From assembly GCA_031274075.1 (NCBI GenBank), contig JAISQQ010000180.1:1-5252 (forward strand): 5,252 bases of DNA, written 5' to 3'. This stretch comes from Accumulibacter sp. (GTDB lineage: Bacteria > Pseudomonadota > Gammaproteobacteria > Burkholderiales > Rhodocyclaceae). Made by a program: the position numbers and the translations under genes. Below, in pieces: positions 1 through 5,252 of the stretch (position 1 is the stretch's first letter; each line of letters begins with the position of its first letter). The notes below the pieces were generated by a model that saw nothing but the letters and a program-made list of their open reading frames with translations, did no database searches and was not told the origin of the DNA.

Positions 1-58
1 TTAGTACGAGAAATGCCTTGATCCCAAAAACCTCAATTCAAGCCCTGGGTGAAGGTAG

Positions 59-79
59 GGCGGTTTCTCCGAAACCGCC
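59..79. repeat. Palindrome of the same family, opposite orientation
   Basis: GGCGGTTTC (59-67) and GAAACCGCC (71-79) form a perfect 9-bp stem around TCC, preceded by GGTAG. Read on the minus strand, the two palindromes at 87-149 have the same layout: GGTAG, then GGCG-NNN-TC, TCC, GA-NNN-CGCC. Only the three central arm bases differ (GTT here, CGC there), and they are changed on both arms. This marks all three as members of one REP-like family. Confidence 0.8.
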
Positions 80-160
80 GCCCCCCGGCGCGCTCGGAGA
101 GCGCGCCCTACCCTGGATGCCGCCACCCGGCGCGCTCGGAGAGCGCGCCCTACCCTGGAT
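77..160. repeat. 42-bp tandem duplication carrying two perfect palindromes
   Basis: Bases 77-118 and 119-160 are two head-to-tail copies of a 42-bp unit with one mismatch (C83 versus A125). Each contains a perfect 9-bp inverted repeat, GGCGCGCTC/GAGCGCGCC with a GGA spacer, at 87-107 and 129-149, followed by CCTACCCTGGATG. They lie downstream of lapB. Neither hairpin is followed by a T-run on the minus strand, so they are not canonical intrinsic terminators, though they may protect the 3' end of the lapB message. Confidence 0.88.
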
Positions 161-205
161 GATCCCTCTGCTTCTCAAACGTCTTTCCGATTTCTAAAAC
201 AGCTT

Positions 206-1375
206 CTAAAGGGTCAGGTCGAATTCTTCGCTGCGTTTCGGCGAATAGCTTTCCCAGCCGCCGCACGCTGGACAGCGCCAGTAGAACTGACGCGCCTTGA
301 AGCCGCAATTATCGCAGCGGTAGCGCGCCAGGCGGCGCGTATAGCTTTGCACGATGCTCTTGGTCAGTTCGAGGTCGGCGCGCGACTCGGGCGGCAAAAT
401 CAGGAGTTGCGCCTCGATCAGCTTGTCGAAGCCGAGCAGCGTCGGATTGCGCCGAAGCTCGTCGCGCACCAGGCCATGCGCCGCCACCGGTCCCTCGGCT
501 TCGAGCACCAGTTGGAAAACGACGTCGAGCAGATCGAGCGAGGGGTAGCGTTCGAGGTAGCCGCGCAGCAAGAGCAGCCCCTCGTCGCGCCGTTCGAGCT
601 TGCGGAACGCTTCCAGCAGGCGCTTGGCCACCAGCGCGAGATAGGCCGGATCCTGCTGCTCGATGCGCTGCCAATTGGCGATGGCTTCTTCCATATGCCC
701 CTGCTGCGCGTCGATGTCGCCTTGCAGCAGGCTGGCGCGCACACATTTGCGGTTGCGGTCGAGCGCCGACTTGAGATGCCCGGCCGCCGCCTCGGGACGC
801 GCGCGGATCATCTCGGCCGCCGCCAGTTCGCAATGGTATTCGGCGATTTCCTTCTGCGAGGCGAAATCCGGCAGCTCGGCGGCGATGGCGATCGCCTTGG
901 CCCAATCCTTCTCGAGCTGGTAGATCTCCAGCAGATTGCGCTTGGCGTCCTCGGCGCGGGGCGAATCGCGCAGCTTGTCGAAGATTTCCTCGGAGCGGTC
1001 GAGCAGGCCGGCTTTCAGATAATCCTGGCCGAGTTCGGACAGCGCGTGAATCTTGAGTTCCTGCGGCAGGTCGTCGCGCCCGATGAGGCTCTGGTGCATG
1101 CGGATGGCGCGCTCGGTCTCGCCCCGGCGGCGAAACAGGCTGCCCAGCGTGAAATGCAGTTCGACCGTTTCGGGATCGACCTTGGCCGCCTCGACGAAGG
1201 CTTCGATCGCCCGGTCGGGCTGTTCGTTGAGCAGGAAATTGAGTCCCCGGAAGTACGAACGCGGCAGCGCCCGCGATTCGCGCACCAGGTGCCGGATGTC
1301 GATGCGCGCCGCCGCCCAGCCCAGGCCAAAGAAAAGCGGAAAGAAAAGAAGCTGCCAGTATTCGAGTTCGATCAT
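206..1375 (-). CDS. lapB: LapB (YciM), TPR/rubredoxin regulator of LPS synthesis
   Basis: At 389 residues it matches the length of E. coli LapB. An N-terminal membrane anchor (about 6-23, rich in L, F and W) is followed by TPR repeats. These include RSYFRGLNFLLNEQPDRAIEAF (about 39-60), VELHFTLGSLFRRRGETERAI (71-91), ELGQDYLKAGLLDRSEEIF (104-122) and a later DIDAQQGHMEEAIANWQ (220-236). The end is a rubredoxin-type metal site, CDNCGF and RCPACGGW, with Cys354, Cys357, Cys368 and Cys371 all present. In E. coli LapB promotes FtsH-dependent degradation of LpxC, the committed lipid A enzyme, and helps coordinate LPS assembly at the inner membrane. It normally sits directly behind lapA; here 144 bp of repeats intervene. 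The ATG has only a weak SD (CAGG or AGG within 10 nt), and its hydrophobic anchor begins at once, which supports this start. It ends with TAG. Confidence 0.96.
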   Translation of the reverse strand: MIELEYWQLLFFPLFFGLGWAAARIDIRHLVRESRALPRSYFRGLNFLLNEQPDRAIEAFVEAAKVDPETVELHFTLGSLFRRRGETERAIRMHQSLIGRDDLPQELKIHALSELGQDYLKAGLLDRSEEIFDKLRDSPRAEDAKRNLLEIYQLEKDWAKAIAIAAELPDFASQKEIAEYHCELAAAEMIRARPEAAAGHLKSALDRNRKCVRASLLQGDIDAQQGHMEEAIANWQRIEQQDPAYLALVAKRLLEAFRKLERRDEGLLLLRGYLERYPSLDLLDVVFQLVLEAEGPVAAHGLVRDELRRNPTLLGFDKLIEAQLLILPPESRADLELTKSIVQSYTRRLARYRCDNCGFKARQFYWRCPACGGWESYSPKRSEEFDLTL

Positions 1376-1393
1376 CCTGAAGCCTGGTCAGAT

Positions 1394-1549
1394 ATCAGAG
1401 GACAGATGACAGGGGACGGAAGACAGTAATATTTGCGGGCGCGAAACGCCCGGTAACTGGACGGTCCTCTGTCCTCTGTCCTCTGATTCGCGGGCGCGAA
1501 GCACCCGGTAACTGGACTGTCATCTGTCATCTGTCTTCTGTCCTCTGAT
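1394..1549. repeat. Composite heptad/hairpin repeat between lapA and lapB
   Basis: Three arrays of a 7-bp unit CTGTCNT occur here. On the plus strand, array 1 (1394-1426) is inverted, with four units preceded by ATCAG. Array 2 (1462-1487) has three units ending in CTGAT. Array 3 (1517-1549) has four units ending in CTGAT. Arrays 2 and 3 each follow a 28-mer that has two differences between copies, so 1435-1487 and 1490-1549 are two copies of one composite unit differing mainly by one heptad. Arrays 1 and 3 are inverted relative to each other and could pair over about 33 bp with mismatches, enclosing the rest. The element fills most of the 144-bp lapA-lapB gap and runs into the lapA 3' end. 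No transposase is present. Confidence 0.88.
1435..1517. repeat. Two 28-bp hairpin-bearing direct repeats
   Basis: Copies at 1435-1462 and 1490-1517 match at 26 of 28 positions, share GCGGGCGCGAA and CCCGGTAACTGGAC, and start 55 bp apart. Each has a 6-bp inverted repeat around a 5-nt loop. In the first copy CGGGCG (1436-1441) pairs perfectly with CGCCCG (1447-1452). In the second, one pair is C-A on the plus strand but becomes a U-G wobble in the minus-strand transcript, so the hairpin survives in the RNA of the lap genes. Confidence 0.8.
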
Positions 1550-1771
1550 CAGGCGCGATATTTCGCGCCGCAAGCCGAAAACCGTGCCGCACAGGGCCAG
1601 CACGCCGAGCGCCATCCCGGCGGCGAAAAAAGCCAGCACGACGATGATCAACGGCGCCTGCCAGGCGCTGTCGAAGAAAAAACGGATGCTCACGGGATCG
1701 GTGTTCTTCACCGCGAAAGCCAATAAAAACAGGAAGATGAGCAACCGGCAACACCACAATAAAGCACGCAT
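1520..1771 (-). CDS. lapA: LapA-family (DUF1049) inner-membrane protein, C-terminus altered by repeat
   Basis: The 83-residue protein has two hydrophobic helices at about 4-21 and 40-62. Between them is NTDPVSIRFFF, the family's N-x-x-x-V-x-x-x-F signature, and a short basic segment LRREISRLIRG follows. LapA is a small inner-membrane partner of LapB in lipopolysaccharide assembly and in control of LpxC level through FtsH. The start is supported by a good SD. It is shorter than E. coli LapA (about 102 residues) and lacks most of the usual cytoplasmic coiled-coil tail. The last nine codons (I75 to R83) and the TGA lie inside an array of CTGTCNT heptads, read in reverse as AGAGGACAGAAGACAG. The native tail therefore seems to have been replaced or shortened by repeat DNA. 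The membrane core is intact, so it is probably functional. The family call is firm; the truncation history is inferred. Confidence 0.88.
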   Translation of the reverse strand: MRALLWCCRLLIFLFLLAFAVKNTDPVSIRFFFDSAWQAPLIIVVLAFFAAGMALGVLALCGTVFGLRREISRLIRGQKTDDR

Positions 1772-1773
1772 CG

Positions 1774-1779
1774 TCTCCT
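1774..1779 (-). promoter_or_regulatory. lapA ribosome binding site
   Basis: The minus strand reads TAGGAGACGATG, giving a strong AGGAGA core with only 2-3 nt between it and the lapA ATG. This spacing is short but usable and supports the chosen start. It lies 7 nt after the terminator T-run. Confidence 0.8.
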
Positions 1780-1786
1780 AGCTCCG

Positions 1787-1817
1787 AAAAAAAGGGCGGC
1801 AAAACCAGCTGCCGCCC
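1787..1817 (-). terminator. Rho-independent terminator after ihfB
   Basis: Read on the minus strand, GGGCGGCA pairs perfectly with TGCCGCCC (8 bp, very GC-rich) around an 8-nt loop and is followed at once by seven T residues. It begins 20 nt after the ihfB stop. It should end the aroA-cmk/rpsA/ihfB transcript. Only 15 nt separate the T-run from the lapA ATG, so there is no room for a full promoter between them. lapA must depend on read-through or on a promoter inside or upstream of the terminator. Confidence 0.9.
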
Positions 1818-1837
1818 GTCCATCCATCCAAATACCT

Positions 1838-2131
1838 TCAGACCGCGTCGAGCGGCTTGTCGACGCGTTCGCGCAATTCCTTGCCCGCCTTGAAATGCGG
1901 CACCCATTTTTCGGGAACGCGGACCTGATCGCCGGATTTCGGATTGCGGCCGACCCGCGGCGGCCGGTAATTCAGCGAAAAGCTGCCGAACCCGCGGATC
2001 TCGATGCGGTCGCCCCTGACCAGCGCTTCGGACAAGGCGTCAAGAATCATCTTGACCGAAAAATCGGCGTCCTTCGAGACCAGTTGCGGAAAACGCTCGG
2101 CCAGCCGCACGATCAGATCTGACTTGGTCAT
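1838..2131 (-). CDS. ihfB: Integration host factor beta subunit
   Basis: The 97-residue protein belongs to the HU/IHF family and begins [15 protein letters not shown], the beta-subunit N-terminus. The [12 protein letters not shown] block (about 42-53) and the arm sequence GRNPKSGD (61-68) are present. Pro64 is the residue that intercalates and kinks DNA, and Glu44 and Arg46 sit where beta-subunit sequence contacts are made in E. coli. [14 protein letters not shown] matches the conserved C-terminal helix region. With IHF alpha, encoded elsewhere, it bends DNA sharply in the nucleoid and at promoters and recombination sites. It differs from HU by the MTKS start and [11 protein letters not shown] end. 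It lies 10 nt behind rpsA, so it is probably cotranscribed with it, and an intrinsic terminator follows 20 nt after its stop. The C-terminal tail VDKPLDAV is a little longer than in E. coli. Confidence 0.97.
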   Translation of the reverse strand: MTKSDLIVRLAERFPQLVSKDADFSVKMILDALSEALVRGDRIEIRGFGSFSLNYRPPRVGRNPKSGDQVRVPEKWVPHFKAGKELRERVDKPLDAV

Positions 2132-2139
2132 GCGTGGAA

Positions 2140-2144
2140 CCTTA
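2140..2144 (-). promoter_or_regulatory. ihfB ribosome binding site overlapping the rpsA stop
   Basis: In the transcript the rpsA stop and the next two bases read TAAGG, so TAAG/AAGG, the only SD-like sequence before ihfB, is built on the stop codon itself. Eight nucleotides then separate it from the ihfB ATG. This geometry suggests translational coupling: ribosomes ending on rpsA would uncover or directly feed the ihfB start. The coupling is inferred; the overlap is seen directly. Confidence 0.7.
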
Positions 2145-3839
2145 CTGCTGGCTGTTCAACTTGGCCTTCAGCAAGGCGCCAAGATTGGTCGTGCCCGAAC
2201 TGACGTTGCTCTCGGCGGACAGCTTCTGCAGGGCGTCGTGCTGCTCGGCCTGATCCTTGGCCTTGACCGACAGGTTGATGGAACGCGTCTTGCGGTCGAT
2301 GTTGATGATCATCGCCTCGACCTCGTCGCCTTCCTTGTACACCTTGGTCAGATCCTCGATACGTTCGCGCGCGGCTTCCGAGGCGCGCAGATAGCCCTCC
2401 ATCTCGCCTTCGAGCAGGATCACCGCGCCGCGGGCATCGACCGACTTGACGCTCCCCTTGACGATGGCGTTCTTCTCGTGCGTGGCGATGAAGCTGGTGT
2501 AGGGATCGCCGTCGAGCTGCTTGATGCCCAGCGAGATGCGCTCCTTCTCGGTGTCGATGGCCAGCACCACGGCTTCGACCTCGTCGCCCTTCTTGAAGTT
2601 GCGGATGGCCTCCTCGCCGGGGGTGGACCACGACAGGTCGGACAGGTGCACCAAGCCGTCGATGCCGCCCGGCAGGCCGATGAACACGCCGAAGTCGGTG
2701 ATCGACTTGATCGCGCCCTTGACCTTGTCGCCCTTCTTGTGATTCATCGCGAAATCGTCCCAGGGATTGGCCACGCACTGTTTCATGCCCAGGGAGATGC
2801 GGCGGCGATCCTCGTCGATCTCGAGGATCATGACCTCGACCTCGTCGCCGAGCTGGACGACTTTCGACGGATGCACGTTCTTGTTGGTCCAGTCCATTTC
2901 CGAGACGTGCACCAGGCCTTCGATGCCCTGCTCGATCTCCACGAAAGCGCCGTAGTCGGTCAGGTTGGTGACCTTGCCGAACAGGCGGGTACCCTGCGGG
3001 TAGCGGCGCGCGATGCCGACCCACGGGTCTTCGCCGAGCTGTTTCAGGCCCAGCGAAACGCGGTTCTTGTCCTGGTCGAACTTGAGGATCTTGGCCTGCA
3101 CCTCGTCGCCCACGGCCAGCACTTCGGACGGATGGCGGACGCGGCGCCAGGCCAGGTCGGTGATGTGCAGCAGGCCGTCGATGCCGCCGAGATCGACGAA
3201 GGCGCCGTAGTCGGTGATGTTCTTGACTACGCCCTTGACGACGCTGCCTTCCTTGAGGTTGGAGAGCAGCGCTTCGCGCTCCTCGCCCACCGTGGCTTCG
3301 AGCACGGCGCGGCGCGAGACGACCACGTTGTTGCGCTTGCGGTCGAGCTTGATGACCTTGAATTCGAAGGTCTTGCCCTCGTAAGGCGCGGTGTCCTTGA
3401 CCGGACGCATGTCCACCAGCGAGCCTGGCAGGAAGGCGCGCACGCTGTTGGTCATCACGGTGAGGCCGCCCTTGACCTTGCCGGTGATCGTACCGCTCAC
3501 CAGGGAGCCGTCGTTGAGCGCCATTTCCAGCGCGTTCCAGGCGGCGACCCGCTTGGCGCGCTCGCGCGAGAGGCGGGTTTCGCCGAAACCGTTCTCCAGT
3601 TGCTCGATGGCGACCTGGACGAAATCGCCGACCGCGACTTCGATTTCACCGCCATCGTTGAGGAATTCCGCCCGGTCGATATAGCTTTCGGACTTCAGTC
3701 CGGCGTTGACCACCACGAAATTCTGGTCGATGCGCACGACCTGCGCGGTGATGACTTCGCCCTGGCGCATTTCCTGGCGATTGAGGCTGGCCTCGAAGAG
3801 GTCGGCAAAGCTTTCCTGCATAGTGGGATTGGCTGACAT
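2142..3839 (-). CDS. rpsA: 30S ribosomal protein S1
   Basis: The protein has 565 residues, against 557 in E. coli, and aligns with it almost without gaps. S1 brings mRNAs, particularly those with weak SD sequences or structured leaders, to the 30S subunit. Six S1/OB-fold repeats fall at about residues 27-93, 111-177, 198-266, 283-353, 370-440 and 457-526. Recognisable blocks include [66 protein letters not shown] and [10 protein letters not shown]. The start [15 protein letters not shown] was chosen because the family begins with (M)xESFAxLFE. An upstream in-frame ATG at 4115 would overlap the cmk coding end by over 100 bp, and its extra residues look unlike S1. The ATG at M7 (3821-3819) is an alternative start. 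Neither has an SD. The gene follows aroA-cmk, as in many Proteobacteria, and is followed after 10 nt by ihfB. Confidence 0.97.
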   Translation of the reverse strand: MSANPTMQESFADLFEASLNRQEMRQGEVITAQVVRIDQNFVVVNAGLKSESYIDRAEFLNDGGEIEVAVGDFVQVAIEQLENGFGETRLSRERAKRVAAWNALEMALNDGSLVSGTITGKVKGGLTVMTNSVRAFLPGSLVDMRPVKDTAPYEGKTFEFKVIKLDRKRNNVVVSRRAVLEATVGEEREALLSNLKEGSVVKGVVKNITDYGAFVDLGGIDGLLHITDLAWRRVRHPSEVLAVGDEVQAKILKFDQDKNRVSLGLKQLGEDPWVGIARRYPQGTRLFGKVTNLTDYGAFVEIEQGIEGLVHVSEMDWTNKNVHPSKVVQLGDEVEVMILEIDEDRRRISLGMKQCVANPWDDFAMNHKKGDKVKGAIKSITDFGVFIGLPGGIDGLVHLSDLSWSTPGEEAIRNFKKGDEVEAVVLAIDTEKERISLGIKQLDGDPYTSFIATHEKNAIVKGSVKSVDARGAVILLEGEMEGYLRASEAARERIEDLTKVYKEGDEVEAMIINIDRKTRSINLSVKAKDQAEQHDALQKLSAESNVSSGTTNLGALLKAKLNSQQ

Positions 3840-3996
3840 AGGAGAGATGAGAGTGTGTGTTCCGCGTGACGCGGATTGGCTTGAGTTGAACCACGCCGAC
3901 GGCACGACGGAAAATCGTCCCGGCGACCCCGAAACGGGCCGGCAAAAACAATGACGCAATGATGCAATGACGCCATGACGCCGCGCCGTGCCCGCG
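3840..3996 (-). promoter_or_regulatory. rpsA leader: structured, no Shine-Dalgarno
   Basis: This 157-nt gap between the cmk stop and rpsA holds no gene. In the transcript sense the 30 nt before the chosen rpsA ATG are pyrimidine-rich (ending CATCTCTCCT) and contain no AGGAG-like sequence. Upstream, a perfect 6-bp hairpin with a 3-nt loop lies at 3861-3875 (TCCGCG/CGCGGA). A bulged hairpin lies at 3920-3942, with a CCCG/CGGG inner stem and a CCGG/CCGG outer stem. E. coli rpsA is likewise translated from a structured leader lacking a good SD and is repressed by S1 itself, so a similar autogenous control is plausible here. I found no convincing -35/-10 pair. The regulatory role is inferred from position and from the E. 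coli precedent. Confidence 0.5.
3949..3980. repeat. 8-bp tandem repeat, four copies
   Basis: Four consecutive octamers fill this stretch on the plus strand: CAATGACG, CAATGATG, CAATGACG, CCATGACG. Two copies are identical and two carry a single change. The array sits between the cmk stop and the rpsA start, about 110 nt before the rpsA ATG, and does not touch coding sequence. Octamers of this kind may vary in copy number by slippage. No binding-protein consensus was recognised. Confidence 0.8.
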
Positions 3997-5252
3997 CTAT
4001 CCGGCCGCCCGGCTCCATGCCAGGACCCGCGCCACGGTTTGGGCGATGGACAGGTCCGTCGTATCGAGCAGGAAGGCCCCTTCACTTTGCCGCAACGGCG
4101 CCACGCTGCGTTCACTGTCCCGCAGATCGCGTTCGCGCAAGTCCTGTGAAAGAAGCGCGATATTAGCAGCGATTCCTTTTTCGATCAACTGCTTATAGCG
4201 TCTCTGGGCGCGCGCCTCGACGCTCGCGGTGAGAAAAACCTTGGTGCGCGCGTCGGTGAAAACGACCGAGGCCATATCCCTGCCGTCCGCCACCAGCCCC
4301 GGCGCGCGGCGGAACAGGCGCTGCCGGAAAAGCAGCGCCCGGCGCACCGCCGGCAGCGCGGCGACGCGCGAGGCCCCGGCGGAGATGGCCTCGTAGCGGA
4401 TGGCGTCGCCGACCTCCTCGCCGGCGAGGCGGATCGAGTCCTCGCCGAATCGCGCGTCGAGTTCCGCGGCGATCCGCGCCACGCCCGCCTCGTCGTCCCA
4501 GGAGACGCCCGCCCGCTGCGCGGCCAGCGCGGTCAGGCGATAGAGCGCGCCCGAATCGAGATAGTGCCAGCCGAGTTCCGCCGCCACCCGCGCCGCGATC
4601 GTGCCCTTGCCCGACGCCGACGGCCCGTCGATGGCGATGACCGGCACGGCCCGCGCGACTTCGGCAAAGCGCGCGAAATACCCAGGGAAGGTCTTGCCCA
4701 CGCAGCCCGGATCGTTGACGCGCACCGGCGCGCCGCGCGCCGCCAGCGAAAAGCACATGGCGAGCCGATGATCGTCGTAAGTATCGATGCCTTCACGCGG
4801 CGAAGCGAGCATCGCGGGCGGCGTCACCCGCAGGTAATCCTCGCCCTCCTCCACCGTGGCGCCGAGTTTCCTCAGTTCGCTCGCCATCGCGGCGACGCGA
4901 TCGGTTTCCTTGACCCGCCAACTGGCGATCCGTTTCAAGGTGGTCGGCCCCTCGGCGAACAGCGCCGCCGTCGCCAGCGTCATCGCCGCGTCGGGAATCG
5001 CCTTGCAATCGAGCTCGATGCCGCGCAGTTTCCCGCCCTCCGGCGCGCTGGCCTCGATCCAGTCCGGCCCCATCGCGACGCGCGCTCCCATCCGCGCCAG
5101 CGCTTCGGCGAAACGCGCGTCGCCCTGGACCGAATTTTCACCAACGCCCTCGACGCGCAGCGGCCCGCCGCCGATCGCCCCGAGCGCCAGGAAATACGAC
5201 GCCGACGAAGCGTCGCCTTCGACCTGAATCGTCCCCGGCGAACGATAGACGC
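3997..5252 (-). CDS. aroA-cmk: Bifunctional EPSP synthase / cytidylate kinase fusion, 5' end cut by window edge
   Basis: About 417 residues are visible, read from the right edge to a TAG at 3999-3997. The first half is the C-terminal part of 3-phosphoshikimate 1-carboxyvinyltransferase, which joins PEP to shikimate-3-phosphate. It shows SPGT and [13 protein letters not shown] near the edge, then [25 protein letters not shown] and GKTFPGYF, which carry the family's catalytic Asp, Lys, Glu, Arg, His-Arg and Lys. After only about eight residues the frame runs into [11 protein letters not shown] (P-loop, 4600-4626), [18 protein letters not shown] and [13 protein letters not shown], typical of CMP kinase, which phosphorylates CMP and dCMP. 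The kinase part is about 216 residues, near full length (E. coli about 227). No stop separates the domains. Both products are cytoplasmic. Such fusions are known in betaproteobacteria. The upstream AroA half (roughly 235 residues by comparison with E. coli) and the true start lie outside the window. Function is secure; whether the fused chain is processed cannot be seen. Confidence 0.96.
   Translation of the reverse strand, partial: VYRSPGTIQVEGDASSASYFLALGAIGGGPLRVEGVGENSVQGDARFAEALARMGARVAMGPDWIEASAPEGGKLRGIELDCKAIPDAAMTLATAALFAEGPTTLKRIASWRVKETDRVAAMASELRKLGATVEEGEDYLRVTPPAMLASPREGIDTYDDHRLAMCFSLAARGAPVRVNDPGCVGKTFPGYFARFAEVARAVPVIAIDGPSASGKGTIAARVAAELGWHYLDSGALYRLTALAAQRAGVSWDDEAGVARIAAELDARFGEDSIRLAGEEVGDAIRYEAISAGASRVAALPAVRRALLFRQRLFRRAPGLVADGRDMASVVFTDARTKVFLTASVEARAQRRYKQLIEKGIAANIALLSQDLRERDLRDSERSVAPLRQSEGAFLLDTTDLSIAQTVARVLAWSRAAG

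Larger units (their letters stand above)
1..205. other. Intergenic DNA downstream of lapB
   Basis: No open reading frame, RNA gene or recognisable promoter is seen in this 205-bp stretch. Its content is the palindromic repeats at 59-160 and, at 1-58 and 161-205, AT-richer unstructured sequence, including a near-repeat TTCTAAAAC/TTCTAAAG at 192-211 that runs into the lapB stop. The next gene downstream of lapB lies beyond the left edge. Confidence 0.6.

Noticed and set aside
59..149. Intrinsic terminator for lapB
   Set aside because: The hairpins are perfect but no T-run follows any of them in the direction of lapB transcription. They are better described as palindromic repeats.
347..1429. 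A 360-codon open frame on the plus strand, opposite lapB
   Set aside because: It is antisense to a full-length LapB with intact TPR and rubredoxin motifs, is low-complexity in composition and shows no domain of its own.
1394..1549. CRISPR-like array
   Set aside because: Units are 7 bp or two 28-mers with repeat-derived rather than unique spacers, and no cas genes are present.
1838..1870. Possible sigma70 promoter for lapA near the ihfB 3' end
   Set aside because: The best -35-like hexamer (TCGACG) has no acceptable -10 at 16-18 nt, so it was not annotated.
2004..3836. A 610-codon open frame on the plus strand, opposite rpsA and ihfB
   Set aside because: It mirrors the codon pattern of the six S1 repeats (repeating LVAL/DLVA-like segments), has no recognisable domain and lies antisense to a clearly real, highly conserved gene. 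Long antisense frames are expected in GC-rich coding DNA.
3840..4115. N-terminal extension of RpsA to an upstream in-frame ATG
   Set aside because: The extra 92 residues are proline- and arginine-rich, unlike S1, and the extension would overlap the conserved cmk 3' end. The family start matches 3839 or 3821.
4600..4647. Separate cmk gene starting at the GTG at 4647
   Set aside because: No stop codon ends aroA before it and no SD precedes it, so the continuous fusion frame is the simpler reading.

Overview
The window looks like a chromosomal housekeeping segment of a GC-rich betaproteobacterium. Every supported gene lies on the minus strand, so the biological reading order runs from the right edge to the left: aroA-cmk (fused, cut by the right edge), rpsA, ihfB, lapA, lapB. 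This order, the AroA-Cmk fusion and the protein sequences fit a Burkholderiales/Rhodocyclales/Nitrosomonadales-type organism. A genus cannot be assigned from the sequence alone.

Region by region: 5252-3997 is one reading frame holding the C-terminal half of EPSP synthase (aromatic amino acid pathway) joined directly to a complete cytidylate kinase. 3996-3840 is a 157-nt leader with a four-copy 8-bp tandem repeat and two predicted hairpins but no Shine-Dalgarno, in front of rpsA (3839-2142, six-domain ribosomal protein S1). ihfB (2131-1838, IHF beta subunit) follows after 10 nt, with its ribosome binding site overlapping the rpsA stop codon. A textbook intrinsic terminator (1817-1787) then stands between ihfB and lapA, only 15 nt before the lapA start. 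lapA (1771-1520) and lapB (1375-206) encode the inner-membrane LapA/LapB pair that controls lipopolysaccharide synthesis. They are separated by 144 bp made mostly of a composite repeat of CTGTCNT heptads and hairpin-forming 28-mers, which also supplies the last nine codons and the stop of lapA. Downstream of lapB, 205-1 has no gene but carries three perfect short hairpins of one palindromic repeat family, two of them inside a 42-bp tandem duplication.

The genes link nucleotide and aromatic precursor supply, translation initiation, nucleoid architecture and envelope biogenesis. I see no defence system, mobile element with a transposase, CRISPR array, RNA gene or new multi-gene system. The points worth a second look are in the non-coding DNA: the repeat intrusion between lapA and lapB, the terminator placed tightly before lapA, the palindrome family with compensating arms, and the SD-less rpsA leader.
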